A stretch of DNA of 64,000 nucleotides from Planctomyces sp. SH-PL14 (GCF_001610835.1 NZ_CP011270.1:8121256-8185255), one strand, 5' to 3'; shown: positions 26,160-35,066, numbered from the stretch's first letter. A program made the numbers and translations. The notes: generated from the sequence alone by a model not told the origin.

Positions 26160-27011
26160 CTACAGAGTCTTTGCGATCTCGTAGATCGCGGCGGTGTCGA
26201 GGATCGCGTCGTTCGACTCGAACAGCTTCTGCACCGCGGCCCGATGGATCTTCATCTTCGTCCCACCGACCCCGATCGCTCCGTAGCGGATCGTCCCATC
26301 CTTCGACACCGCCTTGTCGGTGATCCCGATCCCCCCCAGTCCCGCCGGCGCGACGGCGTTGAGGTCGATCGCGACCTGCAGGGCCTTCGATCGCGACCAG
26401 GTCGCTTCGTCAAAGAATTCGACGCCTGCCGCTCCTGCCGCGATGACGAACTGCGCCCCTTCCAGAGCCGCCAGCGCTTCGTCCCCCAGACCGCAGGGCG
26501 AGACCTTACCCTCCGGGACCACCTTACGAATCGCGGCGCAGGTCGCTTCCGCGCGGTCCTTGGACCGCGAGCTGACATGGACCGTGGCGCCGAGGCTGGC
26601 CAGGATCTGGGCGGCGCGGTGGCCGACCGGGCCCGTCCCGCCGAGGATCACCGCCGTCGTGTGTCCTGGATCGAGGTGCCGGGCCGCTGCGCGGACAGCC
26701 GCCGCCGCGGTCGTGTTGGACCCGTTCGAGTCCATCATCACCGAGACCCGGATCGGGCCGAAGAACAGCTTTGTGACCTTCTTGAGGAGCGCCTCGCCGG
26801 CTTCGACCTGGCTCCCGCCGATGAAGATCGCCGTGTTCTTGAGGTCGCCGGGGCCGCGGGTGAACATGGCCCCGTGGACGAGCCCGGTGACGTTGTCCGG
26901 CGTCACTCCGCCGTAGCTGAAGAGTTCCTCCGCCCCGGCGTCGATGGCGACGACGCGGTCGAAGGTGCTCGGATGCGGGTCCGTGTCGAGCTGGATCAGG
27001 ATCGTCTTCAC
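26160..27011 (-). CDS. mtdB: Methylene-tetrahydromethanopterin dehydrogenase (MtdA/MtdB family)
   Basis: A 283-residue NAD(P)-dependent methylene-H4MPT dehydrogenase, oxidising methylene-H4MPT to the methenyl form. The N-terminal substrate domain has LDTDPHPSTFDRVVAIDAGA and the Rossmann part TTAVILGGTGPVGHRAAQIL. The helix after it carries VSSRSKDRAEA, where a basic group favours NADP. The family is shared by methylotrophs and planctomycetes; MtdA, MtdB and a planctomycete MtdC type cannot be separated by eye, so the symbol is provisional. It lies downstream of fae on the same strand, giving two consecutive steps of formaldehyde oxidation. Confidence 0.88.
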   Translation of the reverse strand: MKTILIQLDTDPHPSTFDRVVAIDAGAEELFSYGGVTPDNVTGLVHGAMFTRGPGDLKNTAIFIGGSQVEAGEALLKKVTKLFFGPIRVSVMMDSNGSNTTAAAAVRAAARHLDPGHTTAVILGGTGPVGHRAAQILASLGATVHVSSRSKDRAEATCAAIRKVVPEGKVSPCGLGDEALAALEGAQFVIAAGAAGVEFFDEATWSRSKALQVAIDLNAVAPAGLGGIGITDKAVSKDGTIRYGAIGVGGTKMKIHRAAVQKLFESNDAILDTAAIYEIAKTL

Positions 27012-27056
27012 GTGCGGCTCCGCGGAGAGAGTGACGGGGCAGAGGTCGGGAACGCA

Positions 27057-27086
27057 ACAACCCGGCCGTGGGTACGACCGGGTTGT
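27057..27086 (-). promoter_or_regulatory. Hairpin between fae and mtdB
   Basis: ACAACCCGG (27057-27065) and CCGGGTTGT (27078-27086) form a perfect 9-bp stem around a 12-base loop, in the 123-bp gap between fae and mtdB. No T-run follows, so it is more likely a partial terminator, attenuator or mRNA-processing structure than a full stop. Confidence 0.5.
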
Positions 27087-27134
27087 GACGACGCGATGGG
27101 TTCTGACGGGACCGCGGTGGCGGTCCGGCCGCGA

Positions 27135-27632
27135 TCAGGCGTTGTAGAACGGGTGCTTGGCGGCGGCCTTCTTGGCGAGCATTTCGGAAGCGCTCGGTTC
27201 GTTCTTCATGGCCCGGGCGATCGAGAGCTTGGTCGCCTCGTAGTTGTACTGGAAGATCTTCTTTTCATCTTCGGCCATCCAGTGGATGAACACGCCGCAG
27301 ATGATGACGAGCTTCTCGGCCTGGTCCTTCGGAATGATGCCGGCTTCGACGCTGTCGGCGACTGCCTTGGCGACGGCGTACTGGGCGGGGCCGAACATCT
27401 GGGCGGCCTGCTTGCCTCCCTTGATGGTGACCTTGGTGATCATGACCGTGGCCGGCTTGACGGCGAGGTTCGGCTCGAGGACGGCGAGCAGGTTGCTGTG
27501 GCCGTGGGACTGGTTCGAGAGGGCGTTGGCAAACGCCACGCCGGCGGGCCCGTCCTTGTCCCCGATGATGAGGTCGATGTGGGCGACTTCATTGCCTTCG
27601 CCGACCAGAGCTTCGCCGATGTTGAACGCCAT
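27135..27632 (-). CDS. fae: Formaldehyde-activating enzyme Fae
   Basis: A 165-residue enzyme that condenses formaldehyde with tetrahydromethanopterin to methylene-H4MPT. I start it at the ATG at 27632, preceded by GGGGAGAAG; the longer open frame upstream is not supported. Signature sequence is intact: [19 protein letters not shown] with the catalytic histidine near residue 17, [19 protein letters not shown], then [20 protein letters not shown]. The length matches other Fae proteins. mtdB follows, so the pair makes and oxidises methylene-H4MPT. Confidence 0.95.
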   Translation of the reverse strand: MAFNIGEALVGEGNEVAHIDLIIGDKDGPAGVAFANALSNQSHGHSNLLAVLEPNLAVKPATVMITKVTIKGGKQAAQMFGPAQYAVAKAVADSVEAGIIPKDQAEKLVIICGVFIHWMAEDEKKIFQYNYEATKLSIARAMKNEPSASEMLAKKAAAKHPFYNA

Positions 27633-27777
27633 TGAACTTCTCCCCGAAAGATATCTGTATCTGTCTGACCAGAGACCGAGTGATATCAACGGCTTCTTGA
27701 ATTTTCCACCGCGTGCGCGGGGGCCGGTTCGAGAATTTGCAAGCGATTCCAAACGGGGAGGAACGGCCTATTCCGCT

Positions 27778-28099
27778 GGCTCGAAGGACGTACTTGCCGG
27801 CACAGCACTGTCAGCTCAAGCCCAACGTGCCACGGCAGCCTGGGGTCAAGGGGGCCACGCCCCCTTGCCGCCGGAGGCGCTTCTGTGAGGAACCGTGGTA
27901 AGCAACGGACGTCCCCTTTGTGGTACCAGCGTTGAGGACTCACCGCTCGCTTTGCAATCCCCGCGGGTTGGTGAGGGGGCATACGGTACGGTGTCCGCGT
28001 CTGGATACGCCCTCCTTCAGACATCCCTCGACGGCCAAGCCTCCGGCGGGCAAAGGGGCGTTGCCCCTCTGCACTCCCCACCAGGGTGCCCCTGGACCC
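27778..28099 (-). repeat. Interspersed repeat A, copy 4
   Basis: A reverse copy in the 475-bp gap between fae and the DUF1802 gene. One end lies only 8 bp from the DUF1802 stop codon, so the left hairpin could serve as its transcript end. The other end is about 145 bp upstream of the fae start. Confidence 0.85.
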
Positions 28100-28107
28100 G
28101 TTTGGCT

Positions 28108-28671
28108 TCAGTTCTCCGCCGGAGGTGCTTCAGAACGGGAAACCGGAGCCAATCCCTCCGTATCAAGCTCCGTCTCCAGCGGCACCCAACTATGACACCC
28201 CGCATACTGCGGCCGCTCCTCCAACCAGTGCGGACTCGCCCGCACGAACACCTCGACCGTCACGACAAACAGCCCGGGCTTGCGATAGTGAAACCGGTCC
28301 CGCACCGTCTGCTCCGACAGGATCTGCTCCGGAACCCGCCGCAGCACCGCCTCCTCCGACTCCGCATACTCAACTTCGCGCACAACCGCATAGACATCGA
28401 GCGGAATCTGCCCCATCGGCGGGACCGGAACCGACGGCAGCTGCTCCGCGACCTCAACCCGGATGTGGTCGTCCGACTGATGGAACTGCGTCGGATAAAG
28501 CCAGAACTCCGAGTGCTCAATCCGGAAGCCCCCCGGCCCTTCGGCGATCCCCCCCTTGCGGAGGAGGATCGTCTGCGTCCCCTGTCGCAGGGCCTCCGTG
28601 ACGATCGCCCACTCTTTGAGGGCCCACTGGTTCGACGCAAGCGTGGGAGCAGGCGCGGGTGCGGACGTCAC
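28108..28671 (-). CDS. DUF1802 family protein
   Basis: A 187-residue protein beginning at a GTG behind GAGGAGGT. It matches the DUF1802 pattern: ALKEWAIVTEALRQGTQTIL at the start, LLRKGGIAEGPGGF, then EFWLYPTQFHQ and a later HYRKPGLFVV segment. The family is soluble and uncharacterised, common in cyanobacteria and planctomycetes. It lies 30 bp after the HAD gene, so the two are probably co-transcribed. Confidence 0.85.
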   Translation of the reverse strand: MTSAPAPAPTLASNQWALKEWAIVTEALRQGTQTILLRKGGIAEGPGGFRIEHSEFWLYPTQFHQSDDHIRVEVAEQLPSVPVPPMGQIPLDVYAVVREVEYAESEEAVLRRVPEQILSEQTVRDRFHYRKPGLFVVTVEVFVRASPHWLEERPQYAGCHSWVPLETELDTEGLAPVSRSEAPPAEN

Positions 28672-28701
28672 GGCACGACCTCCTCTCTCGAAACCGCGGC
28701 G

Positions 28702-29373
28702 CTACTTCGTCGCCGCGGAGCCGATCAGGGACAGGATCTTGGGGTCCGCCAGGCTGCTGGCGACCGCCTTGGCACGCGAAAAATCCATATGTTCACTGTG
28801 AGCGTGCGGGACCGAGATAATGTGCGCTCCCGCCTCCGCCGCCGCGTTGGTCCCCGCCTCGCTGTCCTCCAGGACCAGCATCTCGTGCGGCGCGACACCG
28901 ATCCGCTCCGCCGCCGTGAGATAAATCTCCGGGTGCGGCTTCCCGTGGGTGACGTCTTCCGCCGTGAGGGTCATCTGGAACCGGTCAAACAGTCCGAACC
29001 GGCCGAGCATCCGTCCCAGGTACTCCCGGTCCGACGACGTCGCGACCCCCTTGGGGAGCCCCGACCGCTCGATGTGGTCGAGCAGGTCGGTGAGGCCCGG
29101 CATCAGGCCGAGGTGCTCATCGAGGAACGAGTCGAAGATCTGCCACGACTCCGTGGCCAGCGCCTCGATCGTCTCCTCCAGCTCCATGAACTGCTTCATG
29201 GCGGCGAACGACTCATTGGCCCGGCGCCCCATCATCAGGGCGAACAGCTCCTTGGTCGCGATCTTGTTCCGGCGGCGGAGCAGCTCCGTCCCGGTCATGT
29301 GGAACACATCCTCCGTGTTGATCATCAGGCCATCGAGATCAAACACCACCGCACGAATCTTCGGACTCGACAC
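28702..29373 (-). CDS. HAD-superfamily hydrolase (phosphatase/phosphoglucomutase-like)
   Basis: A 223-residue protein. I choose the GTG at 29373 with GAGAGG upstream rather than the longer frame to 29445. HAD motif I is AVVFDLDGLMINTE with the nucleophilic Asp, motif II GVATSSDREYL with its Ser, motif III the lysine in THGKPHPEIYL, and motif IV VLEDSEAGTNAAAEAG. A helical cap lies between motifs I and II. The set fits subfamily IA phosphatases of the beta-phosphoglucomutase/GPH type; the substrate cannot be told. Confidence 0.88.
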   Translation of the reverse strand: MSSPKIRAVVFDLDGLMINTEDVFHMTGTELLRRRNKIATKELFALMMGRRANESFAAMKQFMELEETIEALATESWQIFDSFLDEHLGLMPGLTDLLDHIERSGLPKGVATSSDREYLGRMLGRFGLFDRFQMTLTAEDVTHGKPHPEIYLTAAERIGVAPHEMLVLEDSEAGTNAAAEAGAHIISVPHAHSEHMDFSRAKAVASSLADPKILSLIGSAATK

Positions 29374-29511
29374 AATCCCTCTCCGGTGCCGACCCCGCTC
29401 CGGTTCGCCGCGGGACCATCCCGTTCGAACCGGAAGTGCCGGCACATGGCAAAGCCTGGCTCCGCCGGGTTTCTGAGACGCTGCGGCATTGCCGGTCGTC
29501 CCGCCCGCGGC

Positions 29512-30216
29512 CTACTCCGCCTGCTCCTTGTTGATCGTCTTGACTTCCTCCGCCGACAACTCGCGGACCTTGAAGTCCTTGATCGCTCCCGTGGTGCGGA
29601 ACGTCGCCACCCCCAACGGGACGCACGGCTCGACTTCGATCCGGATGCTGATCTTCTTGTCTTCCGTTTCGACGTTCACGATCCGATGGTCGTCGACCCA
29701 CGCCGCGATCCGGCCGTCAATCACGACCAGCCGGATGGCGTACCACTTCTTCTTTTCGAACTCGAAGTACCCGGTCGTCTCGTTCTCCGAGGCGTCGTAA
29801 CCGTTGAGGCTCGACAGGCCGACCACTCCCCCGCCCCAGCCCCCCAGAACGAGCGAGCAGGGATCCTTCTTGACCGGGAACGTCAGGGCGCAGAAGAAGT
29901 CGTCCCCTTCCACCCGCTGCGCCATGAGGCGCATCTCGTAGTTGATCTTCGGAATCGCCTCCCCGCTCCAGACGATCCCGCTCAGCGGCTCACCCTTGCC
30001 GATCACGAGCAGCCCGTTATCGACCTTGGCAGTCCCGCCGTGGCCGAACTCCGCCGTCTTCCAGTCCTTCAGGGTCTTTCCGTCAAAGAGCGACCGCCAC
30101 TTTTCCTGGGCGGCTGCCGCCGGAGCGGCGGGCTTGTCCTCCCCGAAGCTCAAGCCCGGAACGAGCGCGGCGGTGAGCGTCGTCAGAAGAAACTCTCTGC
30201 GGCCAAGGTCCGCCAT
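29512..30216 (-). CDS. DUF1080 (LamG-like) secreted protein
   Basis: A 234-residue protein with a Tat-like signal (GRREFLLTTLTAALVPGLSF). The DUF1080 domain follows: SLFDGKTLKDWKTAEFG near residue 42, then the jelly-roll pattern with NYEMRLMAQRVEGDDFFCAL and WYAIRLVVIDGRIAAWVDD. DUF1080 domains resemble glycoside-binding or 3-keto-disaccharide hydrolase domains, and planctomycetes encode many. It is divergent from the gene at 30553. A second, lipoprotein member is at 48747. Confidence 0.85.
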   Translation of the reverse strand: MADLGRREFLLTTLTAALVPGLSFGEDKPAAPAAAAQEKWRSLFDGKTLKDWKTAEFGHGGTAKVDNGLLVIGKGEPLSGIVWSGEAIPKINYEMRLMAQRVEGDDFFCALTFPVKKDPCSLVLGGWGGGVVGLSSLNGYDASENETTGYFEFEKKKWYAIRLVVIDGRIAAWVDDHRIVNVETEDKKISIRIEVEPCVPLGVATFRTTGAIKDFKVRELSAEEVKTINKEQAE

Positions 30217-30552
30217 GATCGGCTCCTCAACGGTGGGGGGAGGGGGGAAATCCGGAGTGGAAATCGGCGGGAGGGTCGAAGGCCCATTGTGGAGAGAGGA
30301 GACGGGAGTGGGTAGCGAGCGGTCGTGTCTTTATGCCAATTCCGCGTCGGGAACGAAACCGGATGTCCGTGCCCGAGATCATGAAGGCCGCTTCATGGAA
30401 TGTGTTACGGATTTGCCGTCCTTCGGGCTCTCCGTCATGATGGCTGTTTTCGGCCGGACGGCCGAGAGAGAGGGGCAGCAGCCGGTTTCGGCCGGTCCGT
30501 CTCCTCTCAGTTCCTTACCGATTCGATCCGCCGCGCGATCTCCTTTCCTTTC
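30217..30552. other. Intergenic region, nothing identified
   Basis: A 336-bp divergent gap between the DUF1080 gene and the gene at 30553. The part next to DUF1080 is G-rich on the plus strand (several G5-G6 runs). I see no clear promoter, hairpin or repeat. It must contain both promoters. Confidence 0.4.
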
Positions 30553-32208
30553 ATGTCCAATTCCTCCCCTTCCCCCTCGCCGCCCCAGGATTCGCTGGAA
30601 GTTAACCCCCTTCGACGGCTCTGGTGGGGGCTGGGAGCCGCCGCCGTGGTGCTGCTCGGCATCTACTTCTTCGCCCCGCGAGCCAGGACCGGGCCCGGGA
30701 CGGCCAAGACGGCAACGAAAGCGGAGTGGGACGACGCCCGCTGCGATCGCGTCCTCGCCGACGCCTATCGCGGACTCGCCCCCGATCGCCTGGGGATTTC
30801 CTCGTCCGAGGACACGATCCTCCGCGACCTGAACCAGTGGGCGGAACGCTGCGGGGGGAAGAACGCCGTCCGCACTGCGACCGACGGAATTGCCAATCTG
30901 GTGTCCGAGAAGGGGCTGGAAGACACGACGTCGGATCGGTTCCAGCGCCGCGATGCCCAGCACATCCGATCGGCTCTTCTGCTCCAGCAGATCGTCGAAC
31001 GGATCGCCCCGAAGAAGGCCCCGGATTCGGAGCGGGCCCGCGTTCTGTTCCAGTATCTGATGCGTCAGGTGCAGCTCCGCCCGGCGGCGTTCCCGGACCC
31101 GCCCGCCTTCACGCCTTTCGACTGTCTCGTCTACGGCGAAGGGACGGCCCTTGAGCGGGCCTGGCTGTTCGTTGAAGTCCTGCGGCAGCTCCCGATCGAC
31201 GCCGTGATTCTGACGACCGAGGAGGACAAGGAGGGGGCGTTTCCGATCGTCGGCGTCCTGTCTCCCGAGGAAGGGTGCCTGCTGTTCGACACCGGGCTCG
31301 GACTTCCCGTCCCGGCGGACCTGGCAACCGACGACGCCTGGCTGGTTTCGAAGGTGGCGGACTACAAGGAGGCCGTCGATCGGCCCGAACTGTTCCGCCA
31401 GCTCGACACCGAAGGATTGCCGTACATCTGGACGTCCGACCGGCTCAAGACCGCCAAGGTCTGGCTCGTCGGGAACAGCAGCTGGTGGTCGCCCCGGATG
31501 GCGAACCTCCAGTTCCAGCTTCAGCCGATTGTCCGCGTCACGCTGTCCGAGCCGCTCGTCGCTCCCGGGAAAGACCAGAAGGGCTATCGCGACCGCGTCG
31601 CGGAGTTCCAGGGGGGAGCCTTCGAAGGGAGCCGGATCGCCGTCTGGCCGGTTCCGGAAGAGCGGTTCCTGGCCGCCGCGGACGTCCCCAAGAGCCGGTA
31701 CTGGGCTGCTCTGCAGCGAGTGTTCAACGGCCCCACCATCGTTCAGCTGCAGAAGGTTGGCAATCAGCAACAGGAGGTCGAGGCCCTGAGCAACCGACCC
31801 CTCAAGCTGATCCGCGTCTGGCAGCTCGAGAACCGGGAGGAGACGCGCCGCGGCTACCTGTCGATCCGCAATGCCCCTTCCCTGATTCCGAGCCCGGAGA
31901 ACAACGCCGCGGCCCAGTTCGCCACGTTCTGGGTCGGACTTTCGCAGTTCGAGGAGGGGAGCCTGCAGTCGGCGCAGGAGACGCTGGTGGACTACATCCG
32001 CATCAACACGGAGGCGATCCGCGCCGAATCCGCCCTGCTGCTGATTGCGGAGACCCTGGTGATGGAGAAGGATCCCCGCGCCCTGGAGACGTTGAAGACC
32101 ATCGGGAACCCCGCCCAGCCGCTGCGAAACGCGATCCTGCTCCGCCATTGGAGCCGGCTCCTGAAGCCGGCCGAAGCGGGGGCGGCGGGGAAGTCGGCCG
32201 CGGAATAA
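30553..32208 (+). CDS. Membrane-anchored hypothetical protein
   Basis: A 551-residue protein. The ATG at 30553 begins MSNSSPSPSPPQ; the frame upstream is open but unconvincing. One membrane helix lies near residue 25-40 (GLGAAAVVLLGIYFFA), the rest should face outward. The middle has a pattern loosely like a transglutaminase fold (DCLVYGEGTALERAWLFVEV, then AVILTTEED and CLLFDTGLGLPV), with a candidate Cys but no obvious His/Asp partners. The C-terminal 120 residues are helical and TPR-like (FEEGSLQSAQETLVDYIRIN). I do not assign a function. The long minus-strand frame across it is a shadow. Confidence 0.75.
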   Translation: MSNSSPSPSPPQDSLEVNPLRRLWWGLGAAAVVLLGIYFFAPRARTGPGTAKTATKAEWDDARCDRVLADAYRGLAPDRLGISSSEDTILRDLNQWAERCGGKNAVRTATDGIANLVSEKGLEDTTSDRFQRRDAQHIRSALLLQQIVERIAPKKAPDSERARVLFQYLMRQVQLRPAAFPDPPAFTPFDCLVYGEGTALERAWLFVEVLRQLPIDAVILTTEEDKEGAFPIVGVLSPEEGCLLFDTGLGLPVPADLATDDAWLVSKVADYKEAVDRPELFRQLDTEGLPYIWTSDRLKTAKVWLVGNSSWWSPRMANLQFQLQPIVRVTLSEPLVAPGKDQKGYRDRVAEFQGGAFEGSRIAVWPVPEERFLAAADVPKSRYWAALQRVFNGPTIVQLQKVGNQQQEVEALSNRPLKLIRVWQLENREETRRGYLSIRNAPSLIPSPENNAAAQFATFWVGLSQFEEGSLQSAQETLVDYIRINTEAIRAESALLLIAETLVMEKDPRALETLKTIGNPAQPLRNAILLRHWSRLLKPAEAGAAGKSAAE

Positions 32209-32284
32209 CCCCCGGATTCTTGGAAATTCGGCGGGAACGAGTCCGTTCACCTGATGCCGCTCCGACTCGCGCCCCCTCTTAGCC

Positions 32285-32490
32285 GGGGTCCAGGGGCTCG
32301 CCCCTGGTGGGGGATGCAAGGGGGCCTGTGTTGTTTTCTCGGCCCCCTTGCCCGCCGGAGGCCTGGCCGTCGGACACTGTCTGAAGCGCGCCGTGTCCAA
32401 ACGCGGACATCGTGTCGAATGTCCCCTCACCAACCCGCGGGGTCTGCAAAGCCAGCGGTGTGGTCTGAGGGAGGCCTCTTACGCCGGTTC
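32285..32490 (+). repeat. Interspersed repeat A, copy 5 (truncated)
   Basis: Only the left half of the element is present. It has the left hairpin with a long loop (AAGGGGGCC, TGTGTTGTTTTCTC, GGCCCCC), the conserved centre up to GAGGGAGGCCTCTTACGCCGG, and then unrelated sequence. It lies in the 404-bp gap between two plus-strand genes. Confidence 0.8.
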
Positions 32491-32612
32491 AGCTACAACC
32501 ATTCGGCGAATGCGCAGGGCTTGAAGTCGCCCCGGAACCCGCTTGGAGAGGGCCTGGAGAGCTGCTAAACTGCAGCTGCAGGCGAGCGCTCACGTCTTCT
32601 GCGGAGCGGGGA

Positions 32613-33524
32613 ATGATCAGAATACTCGTCGTCGACGACTCGGCGGTGGACCGCCGGCTGGCGGGGGGATTGCTCGAACGGACCGCCGAGTGGCGTCCGG
32701 AATATGCGTGCGACGGCCAGGAGGCGATCGAGATCGTTCGCCGGTCCTGTCCCGACGTCATCCTGACCGATATCCAGATGCCGGCCATGAACGGTCTGGA
32801 GCTGGTCCGGCTGGTGAAGTCCGAAGCGCCGCACATTCCCGTCATCCTCATGACGGCCCAGGGGAGCGAGCTCACCGCCGTCCGGGCGCTCGAGGAGGGG
32901 GCTGACAGCTACGTCCCCAAGCGGCAGCTCGGCGAGCTGCTTGCCGACACGATCGACCGCGTCCTGCTCCTGGCGGGCGAAGTTCGGAACCGTCAGTCGC
33001 TGGCCCGCTGCCTGCGATCGATGCGGTGTTCGTTCGTCATGAACAACGATCCCGCCCTTCTCAGCTCGCTGGTGGCCCACCTGCAGGCCCTGCTGCGGGA
33101 CATGAACCTCTTCTCGGAGAGCGAGCGGCTGCGGATCGGCGTCGCCCTGGAAGAAGCGCTCCTCAACGCCGCGTACCACGGCAACCTGGAGGTCAGCTCC
33201 AAGCTGCGGGAGATCGATCATTCGACCTTCTACGAACTCGCCCGCCAGCGGATGGACACCGCCCCCTACCGGGAGCGGCGGATCTACGTCGACGTCGAGC
33301 TCACTCCCCACCAGGTCGAGTACGTGATCCGGGACGAGGGTCCCGGCTTTGACGTGAGAACGCTCCCCGATCCGACGGACCCCGAGAACCTGGAGCGTCC
33401 CTGCGGGCGCGGCCTGTTGCTGATGCGGACCTTCATGGACCAGATTGCCTACAACGAACGGGGCAATCAGGTGACTATGGTCAAACGCAACGGTGCCCAT
33501 CTGATGAAGCTCGCGGCCGAGTAA
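32613..33524 (+). CDS. Response regulator fused to HATPase (anti-sigma-type) domain
   Basis: A 303-residue protein. Residues 1-120 form a receiver: acidic pocket at VVDDSAV, phospho-acceptor Asp in DVILTDIQMPAMNG near 50, the conserved Thr in MTAQGS and a lysine in SYVPKRQ. The C-terminal part has the ATP-binding motifs of a GHKL kinase of the RsbW/SpoIIAB type: N box GVALEEALLNAAYHGN, G1 box IRDEGPGFD and G2 box PCGRGLLLMRTFMD. No phospho-acceptor His domain is seen. It could be a phosphorylation-controlled partner-switching protein; the target is unknown. Confidence 0.87.
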   Translation: MIRILVVDDSAVDRRLAGGLLERTAEWRPEYACDGQEAIEIVRRSCPDVILTDIQMPAMNGLELVRLVKSEAPHIPVILMTAQGSELTAVRALEEGADSYVPKRQLGELLADTIDRVLLLAGEVRNRQSLARCLRSMRCSFVMNNDPALLSSLVAHLQALLRDMNLFSESERLRIGVALEEALLNAAYHGNLEVSSKLREIDHSTFYELARQRMDTAPYRERRIYVDVELTPHQVEYVIRDEGPGFDVRTLPDPTDPENLERPCGRGLLLMRTFMDQIAYNERGNQVTMVKRNGAHLMKLAAE

Positions 33525-33660
33525 ATCGACGGGGCTCCGTTCTCCCGCAGCTCTTTCCGAACACGCGATCCCATCCGCCTGCGCGGCCGTGTTGGATCGG
33601 TGCGGATCCATCGTTCCCGCTGGCGGACGTCGTCCCCCGCTCCAGCCATCAGCGCAACGA

Positions 33661-33695
33661 AAAACTCCCGGGATGGCGGGCATCCCGGGAGTTTC
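33661..33695. terminator. Bidirectional terminator
   Basis: AAAACTCCCGGGATG (33661-33675) and CATCCCGGGAGTTT (33681-33694) form a long perfect stem with an A-run before and T-run after. It lies between the convergent genes ending at 33524 and 33729, so it can stop both transcripts. Confidence 0.8.
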
Positions 33696-33728
33696 GTGGG
33701 TCAGCAGGTTGTCGACCTCAGTCGGCGA

Positions 33729-35066
33729 TCAGGCGAGCGGAGCGCCCCACTGGCCGCGGTACTCCTTGTTGACGATCTTCTGCAGTTCGGGATGGCCGAC
33801 CGCTTCGAGCTTCTCGGCGTTCCACTCGATCTTCGGGCTCTCCCCTTCGGCGGCGGCGAAGACCGCCAGGTTGCCGAGGAGGATCGTTTCGGTCAGCGGG
33901 CCGGCGTAGTTGGCGAAGTTCGACATCGCGCTCGCCCGCTTGCCGAGGATCGTCTCGTGGAACTCGGTGAAGTGGCCGGGGGACTTTTCCCACTCCACGT
34001 CCGGCAGGTCGACCGGCTTCCCCTTGTCGAGGACCACGAACTCTCCGCCGTAGTCGCCGGCGCTGTACAGCGTGTACTTCTCGCCGACGATGATCGCGCC
34101 GCTATTCCCCTTGAACTTGTAGTCGCCGAGCATCGGCTGGTAGTCCGGCTTGTTGCCGCCGTCATACCACCACACCGGGACGATGTTGTCCCCCTTCTTG
34201 AACTCGAAGCGGATCTTCGACTTCTGCGGGTAGCTGTCGCGGTTGTGACCGGTCGTCCAGGCCTGGATCGAGGTCGGGTTGGCGAGGCCGACGCCGGCGA
34301 AAGGCAGGTTGAAGGTGTGGCAGGCCATGTCGCCGAGGGCGCCGGTCCCGAAGTCCCACCAGCCGCGCCAGGCGAACGGATGGTATCCCGGGCCGTAGTC
34401 CCGCTCGGGAGCGGGGCCGAGCCACAGGTCCCAGTCGAGGTTCTTCGGCACTTCGGCCTTCGGCGGACGGGGACCGCCCTGGGCCCAGACCGGACGGTTG
34501 GTGATGACGTGGACTTCCTTGATCGCCCCGATGAAGTCCTTCTTGAGGAGGGCGGCCGCCTTCCGGAGAGCGGGCTCGGAGGTCCCCTGGTTCCCCATCT
34601 GCGTGGCGAGCTTCTTCTCTTCGGCGATCTTGGCGAGCTTGCGGGCTTCCCAGACGGTGTGGGTCAGCGGCTTCTGGCAGAAGCAGGCCTTGCCCATCTT
34701 CATCGCCATGGCGGCGGCCGGGGCGTGGTGGTGGTCCGGCGTCGAGACCGTCACGGCGTCGATCTTGTCGCCGAGCTTGTCGAGCATTTCGCGGTAGTCG
34801 GCGAACCGCTGGGCGGCTTCGAAGCCCGGAACCTTGATGCGGGCCTCGCGGCGGTCGCTGTCGACGTCGCAGAAGGCGACGATCGTGCCGTGCGCGGCGG
34901 CGTCCTTCGAGTCGCTGTCCCCCTTGCCCCCGATCCCGATGCAGGCGTACTGGACCTTTTCGTTCGGCGACTTGGAGTCCTCACCGAAAGACCGGTTCTT
35001 TCCGACAAAAACGCCGGCCCCGATGGCGGCGGTGGTCTGCAAAAAACGACGACGTGAACTGGCCAT
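33729..35066 (-). CDS. Gfo/Idh/MocA family oxidoreductase, Tat-exported
   Basis: A 445-residue protein with a twin-arginine signal (SSRRRFLQTTAAIGAGVFVG). The Rossmann start is degenerate but recognisable (YACIGIGGKGDSDSKD), followed by VAFCDVDSDRR. The family signature EKP appears as FCQKPLTHT near residue 130, with its lysine. The C-terminal domain has a GDMACHTFNLPF segment with a His in the usual active-site place. Members oxidise or reduce sugars with a bound nicotinamide cofactor. Two further relatives are at 50045 and 54170; this one shares most with 54170 (QKPLTHT, DWDLWLGPAPER). Confidence 0.9.
   Translation of the reverse strand: MASSRRRFLQTTAAIGAGVFVGKNRSFGEDSKSPNEKVQYACIGIGGKGDSDSKDAAAHGTIVAFCDVDSDRREARIKVPGFEAAQRFADYREMLDKLGDKIDAVTVSTPDHHHAPAAAMAMKMGKACFCQKPLTHTVWEARKLAKIAEEKKLATQMGNQGTSEPALRKAAALLKKDFIGAIKEVHVITNRPVWAQGGPRPPKAEVPKNLDWDLWLGPAPERDYGPGYHPFAWRGWWDFGTGALGDMACHTFNLPFAGVGLANPTSIQAWTTGHNRDSYPQKSKIRFEFKKGDNIVPVWWYDGGNKPDYQPMLGDYKFKGNSGAIIVGEKYTLYSAGDYGGEFVVLDKGKPVDLPDVEWEKSPGHFTEFHETILGKRASAMSNFANYAGPLTETILLGNLAVFAAAEGESPKIEWNAEKLEAVGHPELQKIVNKEYRGQWGAPLA

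Noticed and set aside
26046-27635. 529-codon plus-strand frame across mtdB and fae
   Set aside because: Opposite strand of two firmly identified enzymes. The product is low in hydrophobic order and rich in Arg/Asp/Gly.
28086-28601. Plus-strand frame rich in Pro/Ala opposite DUF1802
   Set aside because: A GC-rich shadow; the minus-strand product matches a family and has a good ribosome site.
27895-30315. 806-codon plus-strand frame
   Set aside because: Antisense to the DUF1802, HAD and DUF1080 genes and begins inside repeat A.
30379-32433. 684-codon minus-strand frame
   Set aside because: Antisense to the gene at 30553. The plus-strand frame has normal protein composition and an N-terminal membrane helix, while the minus product is Arg/Leu/Gly-rich without any motif.
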